Part shown: piece after piece, positions 54,376-62,566 of the stretch
Layout: each line of letters opens with the position of its first letter
How positions within the stretch are numbered: position 1 is the stretch's first letter
Assembly: GCA_017397305.1 (NCBI GenBank)
Contig: JAFQJB010000016.1
Span: 1-64,000 of the forward strand
Source: Clostridia bacterium
GTDB lineage: Bacteria; Bacillota; Clostridia; Christensenellales; Borkfalkiaceae
Reading direction: 5' to 3'
Length of the DNA: 64,000 bases
Program-made: the position numbers and the translations under genes
The notes under the pieces: generated by a model
What the model was told of the DNA's origin: nothing
Databases searched by the model: none
What the model saw: the letters and a program-made list of their open reading frames with translations, nothing else

Positions 54376-56659
54376 TATTTCTTTGGATTTTACCGCTTAC
54401 AGTCTTGGGCAATTCGTCTCTAAATACAACGATTCTTGGATATTTGTAAGGAGCGGTCTTTGACTTGACGTAGGTTTGAATTTCTTTCTTTAATTCTTCG
54501 GTAGGCTCGGTGCCTTTAACGAGAACTATACTTGCCTTAACGACTTGACCACGAACTTCGTCAGGCTCAGCCGAAACACCACATTCTAGAACGTAGGGAA
54601 GTTCCATAATAACCGATTCGATTTCAAAAGGTCCAATGCGGTAACCGGAAGACTTAATAACGTCGTCAACACGGCCAACGTACCAATAGAAGCCGTCCTC
54701 GTCGCGCCAAGCAGTGTCGCCAGTGTGATAATATCCATCGTGCCAAACCTCTTTGGTCTTTTCTTCGTCACGATAATATCCCATAAACAAACCACACGGT
54801 GCGCCGTCTTTAACGTTGATAACGATTTCACCAACTTCACCAACCTTAACCGAATTGCCGTTTTCGTCAACGATATCGATATCGTAGATAGGTGCAGGTT
54901 TACCCATAGAGCCAATCTTGTGGGGTTTGCCAACAAGGTTGCCGACGAGCATTGTGGTTTCCGATTGACCAAAGCCTTCTTTGATTTGAAGACCAGTAAG
55001 TTTTTCAAACTGATTGTAAACTTCTGGGTTGAGTGCTTCCCCTGCCGTAGACATATGTTGAACGGAAGAAAAATCGTATCTAGACAAATCTTCTTTAATT
55101 AACATACGAAGCATTGTGGGTGGTGCACAGAAGGTTGTGATTTTATGCTTTGCGAACATAGGCAATATATCAGCCGCGTCAAACCTATCGAAGTCGTAAA
55201 CGAAGGTAGCCGCCTCGCAAAGCCATTGTCCATAGAGTTTACCCCACATAGATTTTGCCCAACCAGTGTCTGAAATGGTAAAGTGCAAGCCGTCGGGGTC
55301 AACGTTGTGCCAATATTTTGCAGTGTGGAAGTGACCCAAAGGATATTTGTGGTTATGAAGTGCCATCTTGGGATATCCGCTTGTTCCAGAAGTGAAGAAC
55401 ATAAGAAGCGGGTCGTCACCACAAGCGGTGTCTTCGGTGCGATTAAAGTGGGTGCTATACATAACGTACTCTTCGTCAAAGTTGCGCCAACCCTCTCTTG
55501 TGCCGTTAACCATAATTTTGTGCTTCATTTCGGGGCATTTTTCCATAGCAATCTCGGCTTGGTGAGCTGTGTCGCCGTCCGCCGTACAAATGATTGCCGT
55601 TGCGCCTGAAGCCTTAAATCTATACTCAAAGTCGTGTTCTTGAAGTTGGTTTGTTGCAAGGATTGCAACCGCGCCGAGCTTGTTAAGTCCAAGCATTGCA
55701 AACCAGAACTGGTAGTGACGTTTTAGAACGAGCACAACCCTATCGCCCTTCTTTATGCCGAGCGACTTAAAGTAGTTTGCACACCTTGCCGACTCTTTTT
55801 TAACGTCGGTAAAGGTAATTCTTCTCTCGGTTTTATCCTTAGAGATATGGAGCATTGCAAGTTTATCGGGCTCGCGTTCGGCAAGCGCGTCAACAAGGTC
55901 GAATGCAAAGTTAAATTTTTCGGTGTTTTTAAACTTAATCGAGGTGGGTGTGCCGTCCGCGTCTTCCACAACGTCGATATAGTTTTGATAAATTCTTTGC
56001 TTGTTATCTTTTGCCTTTTCTTTTTTAGGCTTAATTTCTTGCTTTTCTTTAGAAAGTTCGGGGATAGGTTCGCCCGTGGGGTTTAATACGATTGCATAAA
56101 AGATACAGTCCTTTCCGTTAACCGCAATCATACCGTGGGGCACGTCACTATCGTAATAAATGCTGTCCCCCGGCCCTAAAACTTCCTTATGTTCGCCAAT
56201 TTGAACCATGAGGTATCCGTCAACGACGATATCGCACTCTTGACCAGCGTGGGTGGTAAGTTCAATGGGTTGACCTTGTGCTTCTTCACTATACTCACTC
56301 TTAACGTAAAGGGGCTCTGCAATACGGTTTTTAAATGCGTATGCTAGGTTGTGATAGGTCATGCCGTGTGCGTTTGCAATAACTTGACCTGCGCCCTTTC
56401 TAGTTAGGGTATAACCTCTAAGTTTAGGGCTATAACCTTCGATAATATCAGTTACGTTTACGCCAAGTGCGATTGCACAGCGGTAAATAAACGCAAAGTT
56501 AAGGTCGTTTTGACCATTTTCGCAAAGCAAATATTCTTCTTTAGATACGCCCGTCTTTTCCGCCATTTCTTCTACGGATAGACCAACGATATCACGGAGC
56601 TCGCGAATACGCCCCGCCATTTCCTTGATTTTTAAGTCAAGACCTGTCATTTGTTCCAT
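54368..56659 (-). CDS. HTH-cupin-AMP-ligase fusion, acyl-CoA synthetase-like
   Basis: A 763-residue protein with an N-terminal XRE-type helix-turn-helix (about 13-70), a cupin domain (about 136-190; HAGQECDIVVDGYL, GPGDSIYY), a basic linker (about 200-220) and an adenylate-forming ligase (about 245-763) with the P-loop TSGTSGYPK (about 423-431), GFGQSETTM, YHTGDTAWRDEDG and the C-terminal catalytic Lys in PKTVSGKIQRNKL. The ligase is closest to acetyl-/medium-chain acyl-CoA synthetases, which activate a carboxylic acid with ATP and CoA. HTH-cupin proteins usually are regulators, so this may couple sensing and catalysis. The gene is under a T-box, with AGGAG before the ATG. Confidence 0.85.
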   Translation of the reverse strand: MEQMTGLDLKIKEMAGRIRELRDIVGLSVEEMAEKTGVSKEEYLLCENGQNDLNFAFIYRCAIALGVNVTDIIEGYSPKLRGYTLTRKGAGQVIANAHGMTYHNLAYAFKNRIAEPLYVKSEYSEEAQGQPIELTTHAGQECDIVVDGYLMVQIGEHKEVLGPGDSIYYDSDVPHGMIAVNGKDCIFYAIVLNPTGEPIPELSKEKQEIKPKKEKAKDNKQRIYQNYIDVVEDADGTPTSIKFKNTEKFNFAFDLVDALAEREPDKLAMLHISKDKTERRITFTDVKKESARCANYFKSLGIKKGDRVVLVLKRHYQFWFAMLGLNKLGAVAILATNQLQEHDFEYRFKASGATAIICTADGDTAHQAEIAMEKCPEMKHKIMVNGTREGWRNFDEEYVMYSTHFNRTEDTACGDDPLLMFFTSGTSGYPKMALHNHKYPLGHFHTAKYWHNVDPDGLHFTISDTGWAKSMWGKLYGQWLCEAATFVYDFDRFDAADILPMFAKHKITTFCAPPTMLRMLIKEDLSRYDFSSVQHMSTAGEALNPEVYNQFEKLTGLQIKEGFGQSETTMLVGNLVGKPHKIGSMGKPAPIYDIDIVDENGNSVKVGEVGEIVINVKDGAPCGLFMGYYRDEEKTKEVWHDGYYHTGDTAWRDEDGFYWYVGRVDDVIKSSGYRIGPFEIESVIMELPYVLECGVSAEPDEVRGQVVKASIVLVKGTEPTEELKKEIQTYVKSKTAPYKYPRIVVFRDELPKTVSGKIQRNKL

Positions 56660-56679
56660 AACGTTCTCCTTTTATTAGG

Positions 56680-56954
56680 GACAAAAAAACTCGTCCCAAA
56701 GTCGTTACTTTGAGACGAGTGAAAATTCTTACACCCGCGGTACCACTCAAATTGCGGAAATCCGCCACTTATCAGGGTCTATCAACCCTTATACGTTAAC
56801 GCAGTAATCACGGAGAGGTTCTACTTGTTTATCAACTTTCTTCCTCTCAGCTCGGAAGCTACAACGAAAAACGCCTTTCCCACACGGCTTACACCAACCG
56901 CCGTCTCTCTACAAGGTTAACGCTTAACGCACTCTTCTTCAATGCCTTTAATGT
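56680..56954 (-). ncRNA. T-box leader controlling the HTH-cupin-AMP-ligase gene
   Basis: The minus-strand leader starts about 56954 and contains a stem I typical of T-boxes (GAAGAAGAGTGCG at the 5' end, AGAGAG, GGTTGGTGTAAGCC, CCGAGCTGAGAGG, AAGTAGAACC), the T-box core GAGTGGTACCGCGGG (56734-56748) that pairs with uncharged tRNA NCCA ends, and a 14-bp terminator ACTCGTC...GACGAGT (56689-56720) followed by TTTTTTT. Binding of uncharged tRNA should favour the antiterminator and turn the gene on. I cannot assign the specifier codon with confidence from the sequence. The downstream ligase starts 30 bases after the terminator. Confidence 0.92.
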
Positions 56955-56960
56955 GAAGTT

Positions 56961-56989
56961 ATTTTAACATATACTTTAATCTTTGTCAA
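56961..56989 (-). promoter_or_regulatory. Promoter of the T-box-ligase transcript
   Basis: On the minus strand TTGACA (56984-56989), 17 bases, TAAAAT (56961-56966) with extended TGT. It lies just before the T-box leader and fits its expected 5' end. Confidence 0.75.
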
Positions 56990-57007
56990 CAAATTTTAAT
57001 GTAATAA

Positions 57008-57040
57008 TAAAAATTCGACACGGCGACTACCGTGTCGAAT
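57008..57040 (-). terminator. Intrinsic terminator after the ceramidase-like gene
   Basis: An 11-bp perfect stem ATTCGACACGG / CCGTGTCGAAT (57013-57023 and 57030-57040) followed on the minus strand by TTTTTATT. It is 5 bases after the stop at 57046. With the T-box leader it accounts for the 386-base gap between genes (56660-57045). Confidence 0.87.
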
Positions 57041-57045
57041 GGATT

Positions 57046-58407
57046 TTATTTTCTAAGGTCGGATAAAATTTCCAAGCCTTTTTCGATGATAAGTTCAGCA
57101 GTTCCCGCCTTAAAGCCAGATGAACGTGCTTCATATCCACCTTCTTCATAAGAGTCTTTCATGGGGAAATATCCTTCGCTTCCGTTTGTTAAACAGCAAG
57201 GAAGAACGTAATCCCAATCCTTAGCCCCTTTAATACCCCTACCAATACCCGTGAAAGGTTCACCGGGGATACCGAAGAAAGCAACGTCACCAATAGATAC
57301 GGCACCGAAAGGAAGGTGGAAGAAATCTTCCGCATTCTCTAACCTTACCATTCTTGCAGCTTCTGCAACAACGGTGGTGAGCATCATTGCCTTAAAGGGA
57401 ATTTCATCATCTTTACCTGCATTATGAAGGTCGTTATACTTATGTGCAAGAACAAGTTCTTCTTTTGTAGCCTTGTTTGCGGGGATATCAACGATATTTA
57501 ATGAATATTTAATGTTATCAACGTCAACGTATGCAACCTTATCGAAAATTTGCAATACCGCACCCGTTACAACGCGTGCAATGTATCTTGCGTGACCATA
57601 TCCGCGAGAGCAACCGTCGAAATCGTTAAACATATCGTTAAAATCGCCAGCCTTGGGGTGAACGTTAACGTGGTTAACGTCGCCTTGCGCACCGTTGAAG
57701 AATATACACTTGGTATTATCAAGTGCTTTTTCAACGAAAGTTCTTGTAAGTGCGGGCCAGTCGCCAGAAATCTTGTTACCGCCAACTACGTCGGGGTGGT
57801 TTGCAAAGTGAACTAGCACAACGCTTTCAGCGTTTTCCCTATCAAAACGGAGAACAACAACTCTCTCGTCAACGTCACCAATAGGTGCTAAAATATCAGG
57901 GTTATTTACACCGGGGTTGGTTTTTGCAGTGCCGTCTTTCATACGGAATCTACGAACGAACGCAACGTTTGGTGCTTGGCTTTGACCTACGCCCATTTTA
58001 GCAGGTTTTAAGTCTTCAATAGCAAATTGTGCAACGTCAGCGAGTTTTCTTTCAACCATATCTATATAGTTGATTTCCAACGGGTCGCTAGTCTTGCTGG
58101 CATACAATTCACCAAATTTAGGTCCAGTGTGAGTGTGGGTTGCAGACATAAAAATTGCTTCTGCGGGAACACCCGTTCTTTCAGTAACCGCCTTTTTAAA
58201 TCTTTCAATATAGTTCATCTTAACACCGCAGTGGTCAATACTCATAAAGAGTACGGTTTTATCACCCGACTGAACAGCCGTTGCCAAAACGTATAAATCG
58301 TCTAATACGCCGTCTGCGATACGTTCTTTATAATAACCTGCGATTTGTATTCCCATAGGGGGAGTTACAACCGCTCTTGCATAACCAACTTTCAAATTGT
58401 TTGCCAT
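57046..58407 (-). CDS. Neutral/alkaline ceramidase-like hydrolase
   Basis: The 453-residue protein resembles the N-terminal catalytic domain of neutral/alkaline non-lysosomal ceramidase: KVGYARAVVTPPMGIQIAGYY at the start (5-25), DHCGVK, SATHTHTGPKF with the zinc-binding His pair (about 88-98), FANHPDVVGG and NGAQGDVN. True ceramidases are secreted, about 650-750 residues, and cleave N-acyl-sphingosine; this protein has no signal peptide and no C-terminal beta-sandwich domain, so it is probably an intracellular amidase or hydrolase of a different substrate (inference). Single gene with its own promoter and terminator. Confidence 0.78.
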   Translation of the reverse strand: MANNLKVGYARAVVTPPMGIQIAGYYKERIADGVLDDLYVLATAVQSGDKTVLFMSIDHCGVKMNYIERFKKAVTERTGVPAEAIFMSATHTHTGPKFGELYASKTSDPLEINYIDMVERKLADVAQFAIEDLKPAKMGVGQSQAPNVAFVRRFRMKDGTAKTNPGVNNPDILAPIGDVDERVVVLRFDRENAESVVLVHFANHPDVVGGNKISGDWPALTRTFVEKALDNTKCIFFNGAQGDVNHVNVHPKAGDFNDMFNDFDGCSRGYGHARYIARVVTGAVLQIFDKVAYVDVDNIKYSLNIVDIPANKATKEELVLAHKYNDLHNAGKDDEIPFKAMMLTTVVAEAARMVRLENAEDFFHLPFGAVSIGDVAFFGIPGEPFTGIGRGIKGAKDWDYVLPCCLTNGSEGYFPMKDSYEEGGYEARSSGFKAGTAELIIEKGLEILSDLRK

Positions 58408-58438
58408 AAAATTTTCCTCACTTAATTTATGTAATTAT

Positions 58439-58467
58439 AATGTAACATTACCGCTTGCTTTTGTCAA
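58439..58467 (-). promoter_or_regulatory. Promoter of the ceramidase-like gene
   Basis: On the minus strand TTGACA (58462-58467), 17 bases, TACATT (58439-58444) with an extended TGT element. A further TATAAT is closer to the gene but spaced 22 bases from the -35 box. Confidence 0.5.
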
Positions 58468-58519
58468 TCGTTTATGTATAAAAATATAGTCTTTTATTAC
58501 AAATATTTTTTATTACAAA

Positions 58520-58544
58520 ATTAAAAGGCAACCCATAGGGTTGC
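58520..58544 (-). terminator. Intrinsic terminator after the HAD phosphatase gene
   Basis: GCAACCC / GGGTTGC (58528-58534 and 58538-58544) with a 3-base loop, followed on the minus strand by CTTTTAATTTT. It lies 6 bases after the stop at 58551. Confidence 0.75.
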
Positions 58545-58550
58545 ACTTTC

Positions 58551-59369
58551 TTATAGTTCAATTTCTTTAACACTGTTTAATAAATAGGTAGGCTTCTCAA
58601 CGCCTTGCGCCCTCTTAACTTCTTCCATTGTCACCTCGCCAGATAAAACGCAAATGGTGTCTACCCCCGCGTTGTTACCAGACGCTATGTCGGTATAAAG
58701 CCTATCGCCAACAACAACCGTTTGTTCTTTGGTTGCGCCAAACTTTTCCATTGCTTTATAAATCATTGTGGGTTGGGGCTTTCCAATAAACTGCGGAAGT
58801 TTTCCTGTCGCTCGCTCTATACTTTGGCACATTGCACCGCAGTCTGGAATATAACCAAATTCCACAGGGCACACCCAGTCGGGATTTGTTGCATAATATG
58901 GGAGGTCGTGAAGGGATAACATTTTGCAAGTGTTATACACCTTTTCACCGCTAAACTCGGGGTCAAAACCTACAACAACTGCTTTTGCGTTTTCATCGTA
59001 TTCGGTAGTAACTTTAAGCCCTTCATTAATAAATTCTTGAATTAAAGATTTAGTGCCTTGAACGTAAATAAGTTCCTTGTCGTGCTTTTCTTTAATTAGT
59101 TCAACCATTGCTTGAGATGAAGTAAAAAAGTTATTCTCCTTAACCATAGTTAAACCAAGGCGGTGCATCTTTTTAACGTAATCATTTACCGACTTTGAAG
59201 AATTGTTGGTAATAAAAACGTAGTTTGCGCCCTTTTTTTCTATTCCGCCTAAAAGTTCTTCAACGCCGTCAAAGAGTATGTCGCCCAAATACACCGTTCC
59301 GTCCATATCGAAAAGGTAAAGTTTTTTGTCTTTTAAGGTGTTAACGGTTTTACCTAAACAGTCTTTCAT
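58551..59369 (-). CDS. HAD-IIA family sugar/glycerol phosphatase (NagD-like)
   Basis: A 272-residue haloacid dehalogenase phosphatase. Motif I is LFDMDGTVYLGD (about 19-30) with the nucleophile Asp, motif II is FITNNSSKS (about 52-60), and motif IV is VVGDRLYTDI (about 219-228); the C2-type cap is typical of NagD/phosphoglycolate or glycerol phosphate phosphatases. It lies 9 bases after the DUF1667 gene in the GlpA-like operon, so a glycerol-phosphate-type substrate would fit (inference). Confidence 0.83.
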   Translation of the reverse strand: MKDCLGKTVNTLKDKKLYLFDMDGTVYLGDILFDGVEELLGGIEKKGANYVFITNNSSKSVNDYVKKMHRLGLTMVKENNFFTSSQAMVELIKEKHDKELIYVQGTKSLIQEFINEGLKVTTEYDENAKAVVVGFDPEFSGEKVYNTCKMLSLHDLPYYATNPDWVCPVEFGYIPDCGAMCQSIERATGKLPQFIGKPQPTMIYKAMEKFGATKEQTVVVGDRLYTDIASGNNAGVDTICVLSGEVTMEEVKRAQGVEKPTYLLNSVKEIEL

Positions 59370-59378
59370 AAATTTCTC

Positions 59379-59729
59379 CTAATTAATGTTTGAAGTTGCA
59401 ATTAAGTTTACGCCATCAGCAATATTTTCTTTAAGCACGTCCCCAATTCTTACGGGGGTTTTTGCTTTTATTTGATTGATTTTTTCCATTACTTCAAAAA
59501 TTTCAGCCTTTTTTATTGGCATCGATGTTTTTACAGGAAGCATTTTCCCGTTGTCCGTTTTAACGGTTGAAGTAACTATTCGCATTGGGCAAACAACTTC
59601 GCTTTCCGCGTAAATTTTTCCACGGGGACAGCCGTTACCCTTAACGTCGACACATTTTTCGTTCTCTATGCTCGCTTGTATTTGGCAACCCATTGGGCAT
59701 TCTATGCAAGTTAAATTTTTTATTATCAT
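59379..59729 (-). CDS. DUF1667 Cys-rich protein, third component of a GlpABC-like trio
   Basis: A 116-residue protein with CIECPMGC (about 8-15), another Cys at 26, GNGCPRGKIYAESE (about 32-45) and VCPMRIVTSTV, as in DUF1667. Such proteins are nearly always beside a glycerol 3-phosphate dehydrogenase-like flavoprotein and an FAD oxidoreductase, as here, and the Cys residues probably hold a metal cluster (inference). The ATG overlaps the previous gene by 4 bases (ATGA). Confidence 0.85.
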   Translation of the reverse strand: MIIKNLTCIECPMGCQIQASIENEKCVDVKGNGCPRGKIYAESEVVCPMRIVTSTVKTDNGKMLPVKTSMPIKKAEIFEVMEKINQIKAKTPVRIGDVLKENIADGVNLIATSNIN

Positions 59730-60982
59730 ATATCCCCCTCCACTAACACTTCAATTTCATATACAATTTTGTCAGTCTTTTCTTTTGTTAATATAAGGGT
59801 TTCCATTTCTCCCGGTGCAACGATTTTTTTGTTCTTTTTAACAAGAATTTCATCGCCACATTTAACGGTAATGGTGCAATCTTTAAGCATTTTTGTTGGA
59901 CGGAAGAAAAGTTTTACGTTGCCGTCAATATTCTTATCAATCTTTTGTGGCACAACGTAAGCAACGTTTTTACCGTTTTTTACGTCAACCGCATCGCGCC
60001 CTTTGTTTGCCTTTTTTATATACTCCCCTGCGTAAGCGCCTGCAAGGAAGGCTTCTTCGGAAACAAAATCAACCAAATCGTGCACTTGCAGAACGTTACC
60101 GCAAGCAAAAAAACCATTGACAAGCGTTTCTCTTGTTTGATACACTATTGCGCCACGCGTATTTGGTGAAAGTGGGATATTTGCGCTTTTAGAAAGTTCA
60201 TTTTCGGGAATAAGCCCAACCGAAAAAAGCACAGTATCGCAATCAAAATGAATTTCCGTGTTGGGTATTGGTTGCCTATTTTGGTCAACTTTGCTTACAA
60301 CCACTCCAGTAACGTGTTTATCGCCTTCAATTTTAGTTATCGTATGGCTTAAATAAAGTGGAATATCAAAATCATCAAGGCATTGCACAATGTTGCGTTT
60401 TAGCCCACTAGAATAAGGCATAATCTCTAAAACGGCTTGAACTTTTGCGCCCTCTAAAGTCATACGGCGCGCCATAATAAGTCCAATATCTCCCGAGCCG
60501 AGAATTACCACTTTTTTACCAGGCAAAAACCCTTTAACGTTTACAAATTTTTGCGCCGTTCCCGCCGAATAAATACCCGCAGGGCGACTACCTGCAATGT
60601 TTAATGCACCACGGCTACGCTCTCTACAACCCATTGCAAGTATTATTGCTTTTGCTTTTAGCGAAAACACACCTTCTTTAGAGTTGATTGCAGTAATAGT
60701 TTTATCCTCCCTCATAGAAAGCACGGTTGTTTGAAGCATTACTTCAATATTCCTTGTCTTTAACTCATCGATAAAACGAAAAGCGTATTCGGGGCCTGAC
60801 AAACTTTCTTTGAATCTATTAAGACCAAAGCCGTTATGTATACATTGGTTAAGTATTCCGCCAAGGCAATCTTCTCTTTCTAGGATAAGCACACTTTTTG
60901 CGCCCTTGTCATAAGCAGAGATTGCGGCAGCAAGCCCTGCTGGGCCACCACCGATTACTATTATATCATACTTTTTCTTCAT
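59726..60982 (-). CDS. FAD-dependent pyridine nucleotide-disulfide oxidoreductase-like protein
   Basis: A 418-residue flavoprotein with the FAD loop GGGPAGLAAAISAYD (about 11-25), an AMGCRERSRGALNIAG stretch (about 116-131), a second dinucleotide loop GSGDIGLIMARRM (about 158-170) and an ACGNV motif near 293. It lacks the redox CxxC of thioredoxin reductases. It overlaps the GlpA-like gene by 4 bases and is the second part of the trio. In some Clostridia the trio is labelled GlpA-GlpB-GlpC-like; the electron acceptor is unknown. Confidence 0.87.
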   Translation of the reverse strand: MKKKYDIIVIGGGPAGLAAAISAYDKGAKSVLILEREDCLGGILNQCIHNGFGLNRFKESLSGPEYAFRFIDELKTRNIEVMLQTTVLSMREDKTITAINSKEGVFSLKAKAIILAMGCRERSRGALNIAGSRPAGIYSAGTAQKFVNVKGFLPGKKVVILGSGDIGLIMARRMTLEGAKVQAVLEIMPYSSGLKRNIVQCLDDFDIPLYLSHTITKIEGDKHVTGVVVSKVDQNRQPIPNTEIHFDCDTVLFSVGLIPENELSKSANIPLSPNTRGAIVYQTRETLVNGFFACGNVLQVHDLVDFVSEEAFLAGAYAGEYIKKANKGRDAVDVKNGKNVAYVVPQKIDKNIDGNVKLFFRPTKMLKDCTITVKCGDEILVKKNKKIVAPGEMETLILTKEKTDKIVYEIEVLVEGDI

Positions 60983-62409
60983 TTGGTCACCTTTAAAAGA
61001 ATTTCTGAGCCTTTTCCCTTTTTTGTTACTTCGGTTAATGCGATATTTTGTTCTTTAGCAATCAAATCTGCAATATATGGTTGACAGAACCCACCTTGAC
61101 ACCTTCCCATACCGCTACGGGTACGGCGCTTAATGGCATCGATATTTTTTGCAGGGGGATTTGTTCGAATTGCGTGCAAAATCTCGCCTTCGGTTATTTG
61201 TTCGCACCTGCAAACAATTTTGCCATACGAGCTATCTTTTTTTATAATTTTGTTTTTTTTCTTGATAGAAAGATTCTTAAAGCAACTCTCGCTTTCCCTT
61301 TTTCCGTTGAATTTTTTGTTTTTTACCAGCTCAGTTTGTTTTGAAACCAATTCTTCAACTACAAATTTTGCTATTGCGGGGGCGGAAGTTAAACCAGGGG
61401 ACTCAATACCCGCACAGTGTATTACTCCTTTGGTATTTTTACTCTCTTCTATTATAAAATCGTTACGATTAGAAAAAGCACGCGCACCTGCAAAGGAAGT
61501 TATTGTGTTAAATAAAGGCGGTTTTTCTAAAATAGTGTTAACCTTTTCAATAACAAAGGACATTCCTTTTGCGCTTGTATCTATATCTTCTTTTTCTGTT
61601 TCTTCAGCAGTAGGTCCAAATAAAAGATTGCTATCCACTGTTTGCGTTGCCAAAATTCCTTTACCTGCTTTGGTCGGCACAAAGAACAAGGTGTGCGATA
61701 TAAAGCCACCACTTTCTCTATCTATTAGGATATATTCGCCCTTTCTTGCCTTAACTTCTATATCGCTATCGCCAACTAAACTTGCAATTTTTCCGCTTCC
61801 AAGTCCTGCACAGTTTATGATAATTTTGCCTTCAATCTCTTTGCCGAAAGCCGATTTTACTATAAACTTGTTTTCTCTTTTAACGATATCAGCCACTTCA
61901 AAGTCGGTAATAAGCGTTGCACCGTTATCCATTGCGTTGCCAATAGATGCTATTGTTAGTTCGTAAGGGCAAACAATTCCGCTGGTTTTAGCATATAACG
62001 CGCCAACTGCTTGATTTGAAACGTTAGGCTCTAACCTTTTTAGCTTGCTTGCACTTATAATTTCTAAGCCATTCACCCCGTTCGCTTTTCCACGAGCTTT
62101 CAATTTCTCTAAAACTGCTAATTCTTCTTGCGAAAAGGCAACAACAAGCGCTCCATTATTTTTATATTTAACGCCCAATTCTTTGGTGTAACCTTTCATC
62201 ATCTTATTGCCAATCACGTTAAATTTTGCCTTTAAGGTGTTGGGCACGGCATCAAATCCCGCGTGAACAATACCGCTGTTGGCTTTGCTTTGCCCCATGC
62301 ACACGTCGTTTTCCTTTTCTAGCAAACATATCGATAATTTGTATTTTGTTAATTCGCGAAGAATAGTTCCGCCTATTACTCCACCACCAATTACTAAAAC
62401 GTCAAACAT
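60979..62409 (-). CDS. GlpA-like glycerol 3-phosphate dehydrogenase with C-terminal [2Fe-2S] domain
   Basis: A 476-residue flavoprotein of the DAO family with FAD loop GGGVIGGTILREL (about 7-19), GIVHAGFDAVPNTLKAKF and CAGIESPGLTSAPAIA; the C-terminal BFD-like domain (about 390-476) has CRCEQITEGEI and GMGRCQGGFCQP, i.e. the four Cys of a [2Fe-2S] cluster. The domain is shared by anaerobic GlpA and amino-acid dehydrogenases, so the substrate is probably glycerol 3-phosphate but not certain. First gene of the four-gene operon with the FAD protein, DUF1667 and the HAD phosphatase, divergent from a DeoR regulator. Confidence 0.82.
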   Translation of the reverse strand: MFDVLVIGGGVIGGTILRELTKYKLSICLLEKENDVCMGQSKANSGIVHAGFDAVPNTLKAKFNVIGNKMMKGYTKELGVKYKNNGALVVAFSQEELAVLEKLKARGKANGVNGLEIISASKLKRLEPNVSNQAVGALYAKTSGIVCPYELTIASIGNAMDNGATLITDFEVADIVKRENKFIVKSAFGKEIEGKIIINCAGLGSGKIASLVGDSDIEVKARKGEYILIDRESGGFISHTLFFVPTKAGKGILATQTVDSNLLFGPTAEETEKEDIDTSAKGMSFVIEKVNTILEKPPLFNTITSFAGARAFSNRNDFIIEESKNTKGVIHCAGIESPGLTSAPAIAKFVVEELVSKQTELVKNKKFNGKRESESCFKNLSIKKKNKIIKKDSSYGKIVCRCEQITEGEILHAIRTNPPAKNIDAIKRRTRSGMGRCQGGFCQPYIADLIAKEQNIALTEVTKKGKGSEILLKVTK

Positions 62410-62470
62410 TATTACTCCTTTTTATAGTTGACTTTTCCTCTTTACTGTATTATAATACTTTTAATCAAAA

Positions 62471-62542
62471 TGAGCATAATATTTTTACGTTATTGCTTAT
62501 TTGAGAACACTATTTGAAAAATGAGCACTATTAACGTGCTCA
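62471..62542. promoter_or_regulatory. TGAGCA-type repeats, candidate DeoR operators
   Basis: The 157-base divergent gap contains TGAGCA (62471-62476), TGAGAACA (62502-62509) and a perfect inverted repeat TGAGCAC-TATTAAC-GTGCTCA (62522-62528 and 62536-62542). They are placed between the GlpA-like start and the deoR-type start, and the inverted repeat is 24 bases before the regulator ATG. This is a plausible operator set for autoregulation and control of the operon. On the minus strand a TATAAT (62443-62448) precedes the GlpA-like gene without a clear -35 box. Confidence 0.55.
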
Positions 62543-62566
62543 AATTCCTATTTTACGCGGTAAGTT

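Noticed and set aside
58430..58467. Promoter using TTGACA and the nearby TATAAT before the ceramidase-like gene
   Set aside because: The spacing is 22 bases; the TACATT box at 17 bases with a TG extension fits better.
61133..61966. 277-residue open frame on the + strand inside the GlpA-like gene
   Set aside because: Antisense to a gene with clear FAD and [2Fe-2S] motifs, with low-complexity Ser/Leu/Phe composition and no start signal.
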